DNA from: Symmachiella macrocystis
GTDB lineage: Bacteria > Planctomycetota > Planctomycetia > Planctomycetales > Planctomycetaceae
Reading direction: 5' to 3'
DNA length: 64,000 bases
NCBI RefSeq assembly: GCF_007860075.1
Contig: NZ_SJPP01000001.1
Span: 4,561,490 to 4,625,489, forward strand
The notes under the pieces are model-generated. The model worked only from the letters and a program-made list of their open reading frames with translations, searched no databases and was not told where the DNA came from. Shown in pieces: positions 36,763 to 47,743 of this stretch. The position numbers were made by a program, and so were the translations under genes. Position 1 is the stretch's first letter. Each line of letters opens with the position of its first letter.

Positions 36763-39489
36763 TTACTTCTTCTCATCCGTTATCGCTGCCTCGTCCGGAG
36801 AGGCATTCGGCGATGTCGTGACAACCAAGCCGTGCTGGAAATACGTTTGCACAGCTTTGACAACATCGTCGACCGTCACGTCCGCGATCCGTTTGTCATA
36901 CCCACGGTCGTGGTCGTAGCCCAAGCCGTACAACTCATCAATGGCTGCTTGGAACGCCTGTGCACTGGGGGTGGTGTTTTTCATCGCGTGAGCTGCGATC
37001 AGTTTTCCTTTGACCCCCTCGAATTCCTCAGCGGGTACGCCTTCATTTTTAATTTTCTCGATCGCTGCTTCGATTCGCCCGATCACATCATTGATCGATT
37101 CCGGCCGCGTTTGCGTGAGCACATTGTAATAGCCTGGTGCGAATCCATTGATCTGAAAACCGAACACATAGTAGACCAATCGTGCGCCGCGCAACTCCTC
37201 GTGCAACCGCCCGCCCGCGCCGCTGCCGCCGGTCAAAATCCCGGAAAGCACCTCCAGTGAATCCCGCGATTTCTGGTCGTAAATGCTGCAGATCGGATAA
37301 CTGAGCATGATCATGCCCGTGTCCTGCTTTTGGTTTTGCAGATGTTCCGATCGCGACTTGGCAAGCGTTTGGTTCTCAGGGAACTCAGGCCAATGGAATG
37401 ATTCTGAACGCGGGAGCGAACCAAACATGGTCTCCAACTTGGCCAATGTGGCGTCGACCTCGATGTCGCCGAAAATGGCAATGACCATATTGTTGGGCAC
37501 AAAGTAATCGGCTCGGAATTTACGACAATCCTCCACTGTCAACTTCGAAACCGTCTCGACCGTCCCGCTCACTGTGCGGTGGTAAGGCGAAGAGGCGGGG
37601 ATCTCGGACGCCCAAAAATCTAAGATTTCGGTTTGGGGATTGGCAGCCCGGGCGGCAATCCGCCGCAGATGCAGCCCTTTAATGCGTTCGAACTCTTCTT
37701 CAGGAAACGTCGGTTCGACCAGCACTTGGTGGACGTAATCCATGCTCGCATCAAAATCGCTCGCCAGCACCGATGATTGCAGGTAACTCGAATTGCGCTG
37801 GCTACTGACGGAAAGCGAACCGCCGATGGAATCGAAGTATTCGTCGATTTGTTCCCCGGTGTATTTCTTCGTTCCGCGGGTCATCAACTGGCAAGCGAGC
37901 GACGCCAAGCCGCTTTCGGCGTTCGTATCACTCGTCGCACCACCTTTGACGAACGCTTGAACCGACACCAACGGCACCACGCTGTGCCGTTTGAGCAATA
38001 CGGTCAACCCGTTGGGAAACTGCTTGCGAATAATCTCAGATTCGGCCGGCGAGCTGTCCGAGGTCGCCTGCCGTTTGGCGCCGCTGCCCAACGGTTCGAT
38101 GATCACCGTGTTCATGCGTTGAGAAAGAAAATATTTCCGGGCAACGTTGCGAATTTGCTCAGCGGTCACTGTCTGTATGCCGGCAACGTATTGGTCGTCA
38201 AACAGCGGATCCCCTGTCGAGCGATAACTGCTGGCGAGCATCTCGGCTTGGTTTTGTACGGTTTGTTGTCCAAAAACGTGCTCGGCCGCCTTTTGGCGTT
38301 TCACCTTAGCCAACTCTGCTTCGCTGACTTCCGTGGTTTTGAGTTTGTCGACTTCTTCGAGAATAATCCGGCGGACCTCATCAATATTTTCAGGAGCACA
38401 CTCCGCTGAAATCTGGAACCAGCCTTTGACAAAACCGGGTGTAAACGAAGAACTGGAGACCGATGTCGCCAACGGCTGATCGATTTTCAATCGCTTTGCC
38501 AACCGTGAACTGTCTCCATGCGTCAATACAAATGCCGCGACATCCAGCGGATACAGGTCCGGGTCTTGCAGCGGCACTGTCGGCCACGCGAGACTGATCT
38601 GCGCCGTGGGCCCTTCCATCTCCACACGAATCGTCCGCGGTGAGGCTTGATCGGGTTCGACCGGTAAGATCGGCGCGCGTTCGGTTGTGCGATGGAAGTC
38701 CTTGAAGTCCTTGAGCACTTCGTCCAGAACGTCGTCGGTGTTCACGTCCCCCACCACGATAATGATCATGTTTTGCGGTACATAGCGATTGTGATAAAAA
38801 TCAATCACATCCTGGCGTTTGACCTGTTGCACGACCGGCAGATAGCCAATGGTGGGGTGCCGCATGGGGTGAACTTGATAGATGAGTTGCTTCATGCGGT
38901 TGTAGCGGACCCGGCGGCGTTCTTGTTCCCCCTTCTCCAATTCCCGCTGCACGACCCCCATTTCTCGGATGTATTCGTCTTCGGGAATCGTAGAGAACTG
39001 CATGTTCTGTGCGATTAATTCCAGGGCCAGCGCCGTCTTGTCGGCCGGGCAATCGATATAAAACGCGGTGATGTCATTCGACGTGTAGGCATTGGTGCGT
39101 CCCCCCATCGAATCGACGAGCGCCCGGACTTCTTTTTCGGGCCGGATGGTCGTCGTGCCGCCGGCGACCAAGTGCTCTAACATGTGACTCAAACCGGCTC
39201 CCATGTCTTTGCCTTCATAGGCGCTGCCGGTATTCACAACATAGCTGCGGACGGTGGCGACTGGTGCCGCATGATTCTCCTGCACGATCACGGTTAAGCC
39301 GCTGGACAACTTGGCGAGCGTCACACCCTTACCCAAAGCCTGTCGCGAGGCATAATGAATATCGATATTGGCTCGGTGCTGTGGTCCATTCACTGGGGCA
39401 AGTCCTCTCTGCGGGGAAGTATCCTGAGCGTGAGATGTCGCCACCGCAACTCCCACCAATCCAAAGACGCACGCGATTCGAAACATCAT
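36763..39489 (-). CDS. Exported double M16 (pitrilysin-type) zinc metallopeptidase
   Basis: 908 residues from ATG 39489, chosen for AAAGGA upstream; ATG 39507 and 39486 are possible. The signal peptide (about 1-22) ends near SHAQDTS. The first M16 half (about 50-470) has the inverted zinc motif HMLEH (102-106) and the distal ligand E183 in VQRELEKGEQ. A second half (about 480-900) has the same fold with QLMTRGTKKYTGEQIDEYFDSIGG but no HxxEH, as expected for the inactive half of a clamshell. It probably degrades peptides in the periplasm. Family members include pitrilysin and processing-peptidase-like proteins. It is a single gene. Confidence 0.95.
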   Translation of the reverse strand: MMFRIACVFGLVGVAVATSHAQDTSPQRGLAPVNGPQHRANIDIHYASRQALGKGVTLAKLSSGLTVIVQENHAAPVATVRSYVVNTGSAYEGKDMGAGLSHMLEHLVAGGTTTIRPEKEVRALVDSMGGRTNAYTSNDITAFYIDCPADKTALALELIAQNMQFSTIPEDEYIREMGVVQRELEKGEQERRRVRYNRMKQLIYQVHPMRHPTIGYLPVVQQVKRQDVIDFYHNRYVPQNMIIIVVGDVNTDDVLDEVLKDFKDFHRTTERAPILPVEPDQASPRTIRVEMEGPTAQISLAWPTVPLQDPDLYPLDVAAFVLTHGDSSRLAKRLKIDQPLATSVSSSSFTPGFVKGWFQISAECAPENIDEVRRIILEEVDKLKTTEVSEAELAKVKRQKAAEHVFGQQTVQNQAEMLASSYRSTGDPLFDDQYVAGIQTVTAEQIRNVARKYFLSQRMNTVIIEPLGSGAKRQATSDSSPAESEIIRKQFPNGLTVLLKRHSVVPLVSVQAFVKGGATSDTNAESGLASLACQLMTRGTKKYTGEQIDEYFDSIGGSLSVSSQRNSSYLQSSVLASDFDASMDYVHQVLVEPTFPEEEFERIKGLHLRRIAARAANPQTEILDFWASEIPASSPYHRTVSGTVETVSKLTVEDCRKFRADYFVPNNMVIAIFGDIEVDATLAKLETMFGSLPRSESFHWPEFPENQTLAKSRSEHLQNQKQDTGMIMLSYPICSIYDQKSRDSLEVLSGILTGGSGAGGRLHEELRGARLVYYVFGFQINGFAPGYYNVLTQTRPESINDVIGRIEAAIEKIKNEGVPAEEFEGVKGKLIAAHAMKNTTPSAQAFQAAIDELYGLGYDHDRGYDKRIADVTVDDVVKAVQTYFQHGLVVTTSPNASPDEAAITDEKK

Positions 39490-40074
39490 GGCCATTCCTT
39501 TTGTCATTCCGTTGCTGTTGTCCGCAGGCGCGGCAGCGCGCCCAATTACCGAATCACCAAACATACCAACCCGATCACTGTGGGCCGCATTGTAGGCCAG
39601 AAACTGAGCAGCCGTAAACCGCGTATCGCTCTTCCCCGGTACTCCCGGCTCAAATTAGGGATGCCACAGCCGTCCCCCTCCCCGTCAAATTGGGTTTGTT
39701 GAACGGCCTGAAGTCCTGGTCAGAGAATTTTCACACGATTGACTTCGTAGTGATTCCTATCCCATCGTAATTTGATAGTCAACAGCCAAGGTGATGCCCC
39801 CGAGCAAATGCTGGCGGAAAACTCACCGCGTCTTAACACTTTCCGCAGTTCTGCCGATTTGAATTGTTCACCAAGATGTCTGTCTCAAGCCAAACCTGTA
39901 TCCAAGTCGATAGGCGCTAAGGAAAAGTACCAAGGCATGCATCCCTGCGGAAATTGCGTCCTCAGCATCGAGAAAACGCGCTCCTATCTCAATTCAAAGC
40001 TGTGGACCAGGAACGATTGTTTCTGAACTGTTCGTCCGGCCTTCCGCATCCAATTAGCAAAGACTGCCATCAGC
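39490..40074. other. Divergent intergenic region, no convincing feature
   Basis: 585 bases between the M16 gene (minus) and the cheA gene (plus). An open frame at 39772-40026 has no recognisable content. No hairpin stands out, and the dispersed repeats seen elsewhere are absent. No ribosome binding site is obvious immediately before cheA. Confidence 0.35.
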
Positions 40075-42660
40075 ATGGATGAAGAAATCCTCCAGGAATT
40101 CCTTGCCGAGAGCATGGAAAATTTGTCGCAACTCGATAACGAAATCGTCATCCTGGAAAAGCGACCGGACGACGACGATCTGATTGCCAGTATTTTTCGT
40201 ACGATTCATACGATCAAAGGGACCTGTGGTTTCATTGGATTGACCGGCTTGGGGTCCGTGGCGCATGCGACGGAAAACGTACTGGGCCGGATGCGCGATC
40301 ATGAGCTGCGCGTCACACCCACGTCGATCTCACTCATCCTTGAGGGAGTCGACGAAATCAAGGAACTCCTGCACGGCCTGGAAACGACGGGTCAGGAACC
40401 GGTCCACGACAACTCCCAATTGATCGCCCGTCTCGACGAATTGATGCAGTCGGCCGATGGAGATGCGGGTGATGTGCCTGCTGAGATCAGCGAGGCTCCC
40501 GTCGAAGCAACGCCCGTGGCCGAATTGATAACATCACCAGCCGTTGAGGACAGCAAACCGGTAGCCGCACCGACAAATATGCCGGAAGAGGCTGCGGACC
40601 CTTCCAAAAAAAGCATCAGCGACCTGTCGATTCGTGTGAACGTGGATGTCCTGGACAGCTTGATGAATCTTGTTGGCGAGTTGGTTCTGACTCGAAACCA
40701 ACTTGTGCAAATGGTTCGCGGCGACGACGAATCCATCTTTGCCGCTCCCATTCTGCACCTCAATCGCGTGACGACCGACCTGCAGGAAGGGGTTATGAAA
40801 ACCCGCATGCAGCCGATTGGAAACGCCTGGGGCAAATTGCCGCGACTCGTGCGTGATCTGGCTCAGCAAACCGGGAAACTCATTGAATTGGACATGCGGG
40901 GCGCTGAAACGGAGTTGGACCGTACCGTGCTGGACGCCATCAAAGATCCGCTCACACACATGGTGCGCAATTCAGCCGATCATGGTCTCGAATCGACGGC
41001 GGATCGTCGCGCGGCGGGCAAGCCCGAAACCGGCCTCGTCCGGCTCAATGCGTTCCATGAAGGAGGGCATGTGATCATCTGCGTCGATGATGACGGAGCG
41101 GGGATTAATGCCGAGCGTGTGCGACAAAAAGCTGTGGAAAATGGCATCCTGACCGACGCAACCGCGGCTGGAATGTCTGAAAAAGATCTGGTCAACCTGG
41201 TGTTCGCTCCTGGTTTCTCAACAGCTAAAGAAATCAGTTCCGTATCGGGACGCGGAGTTGGTATGGACGTGGTCAAAACTCAAATCGAGCGGATTGGTGG
41301 AACGGTCGACTTGACGTCGCGCCGCGGGATTGGCACCGAAGTGCGAATCAAAATCCCACTGACGTTGGCAATCATTTCGGCGTTGGTCGTCGAGAGCGGC
41401 GGGTATTCCTTCGCCATTCCGCAACTGACGATCGTCGAACTGGTTCGTGTGGCCGCTGAGGATCGCCACAAAATTGAAACCATCAATCGCAACGAAGTTT
41501 ATCGGCTGCGCGATCGGTTGTTGCCATTGATCCACCTGGATCGCGAATTGGAACTGGATGATGAGCATGCAGGCGAAGAACGGGATGTGAATATTGTTGT
41601 CGTCCAAGCCGGCGACGAGCAATTCGGCTTAATCGTTTCCGAAGTGTTCGATACTGAAGAAATCGTCGTTAAGCCGGTGGGACACCTGCTCAAGGACATT
41701 GCCATCTATCAGGGCACGACCATCCTCGGGGACGGGCGTGTGATCATGATTCTCGACGTGGCAGGCATTGCCGCTCAGTTCGATGGCGGGGCGATTGCGA
41801 CCGAAACGGAGTGTCAACGCGGCGACGCGGACCATGAACTCGCCGGGAATACTACAACCATGTTGGTGTTCGACGCCGGCGGAGAGTCGACGATGGCCGT
41901 TCCGTTGTCACTCGTTTCACGCCTTGAAGAATTCCCCACAGAGACGATCGAGCGGACAGGCGAACGCATGGTTGTGCAATACCGCGACAACCTGTTGCCG
42001 TTGTTGCCAATCGATCCCACATCATCCACCGATGCGAATGATCAGATTCAACCTGTGGTCGTGTTCTCCGAAGGAGACCGGTCAATGGGGCTTGTCGTCA
42101 AGGAAATCTTGGACATTCGCGAAGAACCGTTGGTCATCCGCATGCCAAGTTCGCGGCCCGGTGTCCTGGGGACGGCGATCATCAACAACAAGGCGACCGA
42201 TGTGATCGACGCTCAGTACTATGTCGAAATGGCCGACCCGGATTGGTTCCAGAAAAAGTCCCAGTCCGCAGACGAACGCGTGCTGGTTATCGATGACTCT
42301 GTATTTTTCCGGCAGTTGGTGACCACGACGTTGGAAACCGCGGGCTACCAGGTGCGCGTCTGTAACTCAGCGGTCGATGCCGTCGAGGCGATCGAAAACG
42401 GAGAACATTTCGATCTCATTATCTCGGACATCGAAATGCCCATGATGGACGGGTACGAATTTGCTCAATGGTATGAGCAGCGCTGTGATGATACGCGGGC
42501 GCCCCTGATTGCATTGACGTCACTCAGCGGTGCCGATTTGGAATCACGCGCACAGCAGGCAGGCTTCGCGCGATGTCTCACGAAGCTGAACACGCAGCAG
42601 TTCCTCAGTTGCGTCCAGGAATTGTGCCACCAACGAGGACGACAAGGAGCAAGTGCATGA
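40075..42660 (+). CDS. cheA: Hybrid chemotaxis-type histidine kinase CheA with C-terminal receiver
   Basis: 861 residues. The Hpt (P1) domain has phosphorylatable H45 in [13 protein letters not shown]. The linker (about 125-185) is acidic and Pro/Ala-rich. The dimerisation helices ([22 protein letters not shown]) and HATPase follow, with [13 protein letters not shown] and DDDGAGI, then [16 protein letters not shown]. There are two CheW-like domains (about 430-565 and 590-735) rather than the usual single one. The C-terminal receiver (about 735-855) has D785 as phospho-acceptor in [14 protein letters not shown]. The gene overlaps cheW by 4 nt. The kinase may not serve flagellar motion; twitching or development are alternatives. 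Confidence 0.95.
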   Translation: MDEEILQEFLAESMENLSQLDNEIVILEKRPDDDDLIASIFRTIHTIKGTCGFIGLTGLGSVAHATENVLGRMRDHELRVTPTSISLILEGVDEIKELLHGLETTGQEPVHDNSQLIARLDELMQSADGDAGDVPAEISEAPVEATPVAELITSPAVEDSKPVAAPTNMPEEAADPSKKSISDLSIRVNVDVLDSLMNLVGELVLTRNQLVQMVRGDDESIFAAPILHLNRVTTDLQEGVMKTRMQPIGNAWGKLPRLVRDLAQQTGKLIELDMRGAETELDRTVLDAIKDPLTHMVRNSADHGLESTADRRAAGKPETGLVRLNAFHEGGHVIICVDDDGAGINAERVRQKAVENGILTDATAAGMSEKDLVNLVFAPGFSTAKEISSVSGRGVGMDVVKTQIERIGGTVDLTSRRGIGTEVRIKIPLTLAIISALVVESGGYSFAIPQLTIVELVRVAAEDRHKIETINRNEVYRLRDRLLPLIHLDRELELDDEHAGEERDVNIVVVQAGDEQFGLIVSEVFDTEEIVVKPVGHLLKDIAIYQGTTILGDGRVIMILDVAGIAAQFDGGAIATETECQRGDADHELAGNTTTMLVFDAGGESTMAVPLSLVSRLEEFPTETIERTGERMVVQYRDNLLPLLPIDPTSSTDANDQIQPVVVFSEGDRSMGLVVKEILDIREEPLVIRMPSSRPGVLGTAIINNKATDVIDAQYYVEMADPDWFQKKSQSADERVLVIDDSVFFRQLVTTTLETAGYQVRVCNSAVDAVEAIENGEHFDLIISDIEMPMMDGYEFAQWYEQRCDDTRAPLIALTSLSGADLESRAQQAGFARCLTKLNTQQFLSCVQELCHQRGRQGASA

Positions 42661-43142
42661 GCCAATCAGCAACCCTCACCGCGCCCTCGGGACGCGCCGA
42701 CTCGATCAACGACCAACTCGATTACCTCAACCAATTTGTGTCATTTTCGGTCGACGGCCAATTGCTGGGCGTACCGGTCAACTCCGTACAAGAAGTCTTG
42801 AACCCGCAGTCGATCACCCGCACGCCCAAAGCGAAGCCGGAAATCGCGGGCCTGTTGAACCTGCGCGGGCAGATCGTCACAGCGATTGACCTACGAAAAC
42901 GGCTAAAATTACCGGCGTTAAAAGGCGACCAGCAAAGCATGAACGTCGTGGTTCGCTTCAACGACGAGTCCTATAGCCTGTTGGTTGATGAAGTGGGGGA
43001 GGTCATCAATGTCTCGGGAGAAACCCTGCAGCCGCCACCCCGAAACTTGGACGCGCATTGGAAACCAATCACGTCTGGAGTCTATCGATTACAGCACCGA
43101 TTGATCGTGATCATCAACGTTACGAATCTGTTGGACTTCTAG
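42657..43142 (+). CDS. cheW: CheW coupling protein
   Basis: 161 residues from ATG 42657, with AAGGAG upstream; the ATGA overlaps the cheA stop. The CheW fold spans about 20-160, with [65 protein letters not shown] and the closing [13 protein letters not shown]. There is no extra domain. It should couple the CheA kinase to a receptor; none is encoded in this window, so the receptor must lie elsewhere. Confidence 0.95.
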   Translation: MSQSATLTAPSGRADSINDQLDYLNQFVSFSVDGQLLGVPVNSVQEVLNPQSITRTPKAKPEIAGLLNLRGQIVTAIDLRKRLKLPALKGDQQSMNVVVRFNDESYSLLVDEVGEVINVSGETLQPPPRNLDAHWKPITSGVYRLQHRLIVIINVTNLLDF

Positions 43143-43210
43143 GTTGATCGTCATTGAGTTTGTCACCTTGACGGACAATTCCCAAACGTAATCTTAGAAT
43201 TAGGTGTGTC

Positions 43211-44269
43211 TTGACACAAACATCCGTGAGAGTATTGGTTGTGGACGATTCGGCTGTCGTGCGCGGACTATTGGTCCGGGCATTGGACACCGATCCCTAT
43301 ATTACGGTTGCTGGCACTGCCATGCACGGGTTGGCCGCATTAGAGTTTCTGCGAAAAACTCCCGTAGATGTTGTCGTCCTTGATGTGGAAATGCCTGTGA
43401 TGGACGGCGTTACCGCGCTACGAGCCATTCTCAAGGAATTTCACGATACGCAGGTGATCATGGCCAGTTCCATGACCTATGCGGGCGCCGAGACGACCAT
43501 CCAAGCGCTCACCATCGGCGCAGCTGAATGTATCGCCAAACCGGTTGCCAAAAATGCCGCCGACAGCATCGCCCAACTCTCGCAACAATTGCTGCCGTTG
43601 GTCAAGGCACTCGGGCAACGCAATACACAGGCGGCAACTCCTGGAAAACCAGTTCTTTTCACCTCCACATCGACCGTAGCCATACCAAAAGTCTTGGTCG
43701 TAGGCGCCAGTACCGGCGGCCCTAAGGCACTTTCATCGTTGGTGGCGGGACTGCCGGTCGACTTTGATCTCCCGATCCTCATCACCCAGCACATGCCGCC
43801 CATGTTTACACCCATGCTCGCCAAGCATCTGGAGAAGGATGGTGGACGTCCCTGCTGCGAAGCGACGAACGGCATGCTCATCGAACGAGGCCACACCTAC
43901 GTGGCGCCGGGCGGATTTCATATGGCCATTGATCGCCAAGAAAAACGTATGGTGACCGTGCTCAATGAAGAACCACCGGAACATTTTTGTCGGCCCTCGG
44001 TCAATTTCTTGTACCGATCCGCCGCTCAATGGTACGGCCAATCCACATTGGCGGTGATGTTAACCGGCATGGGAGAAGACGGGATCGAAGGCGCCCGCGA
44101 GCTGTCCGCCGTCAGAGCCCCCATCATCGTGCAAGACAAGGCCACGAGCGTCGTCTGGGGCATGCCAGCCGCCATTGCCAACGCCGGTTTGGCCGACCAG
44201 ACCCTCCCGTTGGATCTCATCCCCAACGCCATCCAACGCATCTGCCGCCAAGCAATGGCTGTGAAATAG
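43211..44269 (+). CDS. cheB: CheB protein-glutamate methylesterase/deamidase
   Basis: 352 residues from TTG 43211, supported by AGGTG upstream; GTG 43226 is a weaker alternative. The receiver domain (about 5-120) has D12, phospho-acceptor D58 in VVLDVEMPVMDG and K110. The methylesterase domain (about 158-350) has catalytic S167 in GASTGGPKAL, H194 in ITQHMPP and D290 in LTGMGEDG. It removes methyl groups from receptor glutamates, which requires a CheR; no cheR gene is near. It lies 68 nt downstream of cheW and ends before a bidirectional hairpin terminator. Confidence 0.95.
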   Translation: MTQTSVRVLVVDDSAVVRGLLVRALDTDPYITVAGTAMHGLAALEFLRKTPVDVVVLDVEMPVMDGVTALRAILKEFHDTQVIMASSMTYAGAETTIQALTIGAAECIAKPVAKNAADSIAQLSQQLLPLVKALGQRNTQAATPGKPVLFTSTSTVAIPKVLVVGASTGGPKALSSLVAGLPVDFDLPILITQHMPPMFTPMLAKHLEKDGGRPCCEATNGMLIERGHTYVAPGGFHMAIDRQEKRMVTVLNEEPPEHFCRPSVNFLYRSAAQWYGQSTLAVMLTGMGEDGIEGARELSAVRAPIIVQDKATSVVWGMPAAIANAGLADQTLPLDLIPNAIQRICRQAMAVK

Positions 44270-44323
44270 CTGGGCCAGTTTTTCGTCAACGGTGCCGGCA
44301 TTGTGGCGCTTGCGCAACAAAAA

Positions 44324-44366
44324 ACCGGTTGCGGGCAACCTCGTCGCCGGCAACCGGTAGATTTTT
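44324..44366. terminator. Bidirectional terminator between cheB and MFS gene
   Basis: ACCGGTTGC (44324-44332) pairs with GCAACCGGT (44350-44358). ATTTTTAATT follows on the plus strand; a run of A precedes the left arm, giving T on the minus strand. It lies between two convergent genes. Confidence 0.85.
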
Positions 44367-44384
44367 AATTCCTGGAGCGGGGCA

Positions 44385-46007
44385 TCACGCCTCGCCTGGC
44401 CCCTCGGAGCCGCTGGTGAATTTTGCCGCCTCCTCCGCATCGGGATGCCCGGCCAGAATCTCTGCCGTATAGCCCCCCTTCGACTTGAAGTAGGCGATCA
44501 ACGCTAAGTAGCAGACCAGCATGATACAGGGGAAGATCGCGACGGTTGCTAGCGTCGCTTTCTTCGAGAGCAAGACGTATTCATCAACAGTCGTCTTCTC
44601 CGCAGCGGGGAGTTCTTCCTTCTTTTCGGGATCGACCGCCGTGTAGGGACCGAAGACGCTATTCTTTTCGGTGGTGATCTGTTCGTAGATCGCAGGTTGC
44701 TCTTGCTTGAGGTGATCGGTCACGTTTTCTTCCTGGAGCAGGCCGAAAAACGGTGCCCCCAGCACGCCCACGCCCAGCATACCCACACCACCCGTCGCAT
44801 TGAGCGTCAACGCGCCCCCTTTCGGGAACCGTTCCGAAACCACGCCCAACATGGTCGGCCAGAAGAACGTTTTCCCGAATCCATAGAGAGTCGCCGCCGC
44901 CAGAATCATGATCCCCGCCGCCTTGGAGAGAGCCAAAAGACCGACAGCCGCAATCACGCAACTGAGCGCCAATAGTCCCAGCGGAGAGATCTTGTGCACG
45001 ATCGGTCCGGCGAAAAACCGCAAGACCATCATGATGAACGACGTATAGACCAACACCCAAGCGGCATTCATCCCCAGCGTCGCCATTTCCGGTTCCATCA
45101 AACTGGTGATCCAGCTATCCGTACCGATCTCAGTCGTAGCCAACGGAATCATGATCAACAGCAAGAAGATAAACATCGGCCGGCCCAGTGCTCGGACATA
45201 GAGTCCAAACGGCACAACCACTGCTGCGACAACCGCCCATTGGATGGTTGGAGAAAAGCCAAACACGCTTCCCAGAACTTCACGCACAATCAACATGGTG
45301 ACGATCAATGCCCCCAAGATACCGAATTCTTGGAGCATCTCGCGATAACCACTTCCCGCAGCTACGCGTTCTGAGAGAGGGAATTTGCACTGCAGCATCA
45401 TGATCCCGTAGGTCAATACGGGCAAGAAAATCAAACCGACTTTCAACCGCCAGTCAATGTCGCCCATCGCGATCGTCAACAGTCCCGCTAACACAAGTCC
45501 ACCCGGCCAACCCGCATGCAAAATGTTGAGCCATTTGGTTTTTTCGCGGCTAAACAAAGTCGCCACAACCGGATTGATCACCGCTTCGACCGTGCCGTTC
45601 CCAAGTGCAAAAATCAGGTTTCCGATATACAGCATCCAGTAACCGGCGGATTTGCCCGCCGCGATTTCAGCGGCAGATGCTCCCTCAGGTGCTAAGACCA
45701 TCGGAGCACAGATTACGACCACCGCGTAGGCAATGTGAGCAAAAAAGGCGAATGCCATCGCTCGTCCATAGCCGATTTTGTCGATCACCAAGCTGAACAA
45801 AATAATGCTGACCCCCATGGGCCACACGCCGACGCCGGCAATTTGTCCTTTTTCAACATCGTCCAGACCAAACTGTGTGCCCCATTCGTCGATCAACACA
45901 CCGCGAACCATGAAGCCAAAGGCGGTGGCGATCAGTGCGATAAAGCAGGCCCAAAACAAATACTTTTCGCCGTGACTGGACTGGGTTGCAGGTGCAGCAT
46001 CACTCAT
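44385..46007 (-). CDS. Major facilitator superfamily transporter
   Basis: 540 residues with GGAGACACCC before the ATG. About 12 hydrophobic helices are seen, starting with YLFWACFIALIATAFGFMVRGVLIDEW. Charged loops include FSREKTKWLNILH between helices 4-5 and a long hydrophilic loop (about 440-485, ENVTDHLKQEQPAIYEQ...) before the last helix. The N-terminal part with GVLIDEWGTQFGLDD resembles MFS sugar or nucleoside permeases of the FucP/NHS type, though the substrate is not assigned. It is convergent with cheB and transcribed alone. Confidence 0.9.
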   Translation of the reverse strand: MSDAAPATQSSHGEKYLFWACFIALIATAFGFMVRGVLIDEWGTQFGLDDVEKGQIAGVGVWPMGVSIILFSLVIDKIGYGRAMAFAFFAHIAYAVVVICAPMVLAPEGASAAEIAAGKSAGYWMLYIGNLIFALGNGTVEAVINPVVATLFSREKTKWLNILHAGWPGGLVLAGLLTIAMGDIDWRLKVGLIFLPVLTYGIMMLQCKFPLSERVAAGSGYREMLQEFGILGALIVTMLIVREVLGSVFGFSPTIQWAVVAAVVVPFGLYVRALGRPMFIFLLLIMIPLATTEIGTDSWITSLMEPEMATLGMNAAWVLVYTSFIMMVLRFFAGPIVHKISPLGLLALSCVIAAVGLLALSKAAGIMILAAATLYGFGKTFFWPTMLGVVSERFPKGGALTLNATGGVGMLGVGVLGAPFFGLLQEENVTDHLKQEQPAIYEQITTEKNSVFGPYTAVDPEKKEELPAAEKTTVDEYVLLSKKATLATVAIFPCIMLVCYLALIAYFKSKGGYTAEILAGHPDAEEAAKFTSGSEGPGEA

Positions 46008-46409
46008 GGGTGTCTCCGTCTAATCGTGGCCGCGAAGCTCAACGCGGCACCGAATGGCATCAATAACATGAAAACCAGGTGTGGACCTGTTATCGGGAAT
46101 CTTAAGAGAGTCACCATTGGAACCGCTCACACAGGTGAACGCAACTCTAGCGAGCCATTTTTGTCTGCAGGGCCAATGCCCTGCGACGTGCTCTCTCAAA
46201 ATCAACGCAATTCCCGCATACACTTTTGAGATAGCAGGCGACCGTCAAATCGAGACCTGCCTCTACATTCAGCCGTCATGACACATCTTTGGAACTCAAA
46301 ACTAGTTACGCCGTTGTGGACGCATTGTGCAGCGCGACATTGCCCTTGACCCTCACTTCCCGCTGCCGATACCATCCGCCGATTTCTTAGGACCCGGTAT
46401 TGAGCCACC
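46008..46409. other. Intergenic, nothing recognised
   Basis: 402 bases between the MFS gene (minus) and the GT39 gene (plus). Short open frames here lack codon structure; I see no hairpin or repeat-family member. Confidence 0.4.
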
Positions 46410-47714
46410 ATGCCAGATTTCAACTGTTGGAAGAGATGGTTGTTGATCGTCATGACGGTCGCGTTGTTTTTGCGCGTGGGCGCCGCCGCTGTACTGCAAT
46501 TTCAACTCGACAAGCAACCGGGCCGTCAATTTCTCATCGCAGGGGATGCAACCGGGTATTGGACGTTGGGAGAACAATTGGCCAACGGCAAACCATTTGA
46601 ACTCTATGTCCCACCGCGACGTATCATGCGCACTCCCGGATTTCCTTGGGTGCTGTCGCTCGGCATGCGCATGTTCGGTGACGACATCATCTACATCCGG
46701 CTGATGTTAGCCCTCGTCGGCACAGCTGCCTGCGGATTGGTTTTTTGGTTGGGCAAAGAATTGGTCGACCCAGAGACAGGTGTCATTGCTGCGGGAGTCG
46801 CCGCCGTTTCACCCGCATTTGTGGGATTCACACCGCTAGTCCTCAGTGAAACGTTATTCGCCGCCACCATGCTGTTGAGCCTGATCGCGGTTGCGAAACT
46901 TCTCAATCTCAATCAACAGAATCAACAGGCCAGTCGGCAACGGTACATTTGGGCTTTTTTGGCCGGCGTCTTGGTGGGCATCGCCACGCTGGTCCGCCCC
47001 AGTTGGCTGCTTGTGGGGCCTGGATGCGCATTTTTGTATTGGGCTGTCACGCAGCGTAATCGACACGGATTGTGTCTAGCGGCGATACTCTGCTTCGGTT
47101 TAGCGGTTTCGCTGACCCCTTGGACGATTCGCAATTATCGCCTGACCGGTCATATCGTACCAACCACGTTGTGGGTCGGGCCGAGCCTCTATGACGGCAT
47201 GAGCCCGCAGGCCACCGGCGATAGCGACATGGCCTTTGTGGAACGGGACGGTGTCTACCAGCGGATGTCGGAATTCGATGCGGATCGATACTACCGTGAC
47301 GCCGCCTGGAAATACGCCGCTGCCCATCCCGGCCGCATTGTGCAGTTGGCCGGTATCAAACTGGCTCGCTACTGGAGTCCCTGGCCCAATGCCGCACAAT
47401 TCCGCAATTGGTACTTGATGATTCCGCTCACCCTATTTTTCACAGTCATCATGCTGGCCGCGATTCGTGGCGGTTGGCTGTCGTGGGATCGGTTTTGGCT
47501 TTGCTTGCTCACCGCCGGACCGATCGTTTATTTCGCCTGTATCCATGCCCTGTTCATTGGTTCCATTCGTTATCGCCTCCCAGCGGAGTATCCGATGCTG
47601 GTGCTCACCGCGATCGGCATCCGCTCGTTCCTGCCGACTTTCAACAAAACCAATCTCCACGGCACTCAAGATTCCGCCGAGCCACTTGGCGGCGAATCAT
47701 CGTCACACTCATAA
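46410..47714 (+). CDS. ArnT/GT39-type membrane glycosyltransferase
   Basis: 434 residues. The first helix (about 10-30) is followed by a periplasmic loop with FLIAGDATGYWTLGEQLANG, where D46 lies in the acidic loop of the family, and PPRRIMRTPGFPWVLSLGMR. About ten helices then alternate with short loops. Such enzymes use polyprenyl-phosphate sugars to glycosylate lipids or proteins. The donor and acceptor are not evident. It precedes the AsmA-like gene by 29 nt, so they may be co-transcribed. Confidence 0.88.
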   Translation: MPDFNCWKRWLLIVMTVALFLRVGAAAVLQFQLDKQPGRQFLIAGDATGYWTLGEQLANGKPFELYVPPRRIMRTPGFPWVLSLGMRMFGDDIIYIRLMLALVGTAACGLVFWLGKELVDPETGVIAAGVAAVSPAFVGFTPLVLSETLFAATMLLSLIAVAKLLNLNQQNQQASRQRYIWAFLAGVLVGIATLVRPSWLLVGPGCAFLYWAVTQRNRHGLCLAAILCFGLAVSLTPWTIRNYRLTGHIVPTTLWVGPSLYDGMSPQATGDSDMAFVERDGVYQRMSEFDADRYYRDAAWKYAAAHPGRIVQLAGIKLARYWSPWPNAAQFRNWYLMIPLTLFFTVIMLAAIRGGWLSWDRFWLCLLTAGPIVYFACIHALFIGSIRYRLPAEYPMLVLTAIGIRSFLPTFNKTNLHGTQDSAEPLGGESSSHS

Positions 47715-47743
47715 AGTCTGTTTTCAGCGAAAGCGAGTCAAGG

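Noticed and set aside
39772-40026. Plus-strand frame of 84 codons before cheA
   Set aside because: No convincing start signal or recognisable sequence.
40075-44269. Complete flagellar chemotaxis operon
   Set aside because: No cheR, cheY, receptor or flagellar gene appears; only cheA, cheW and cheB are present.
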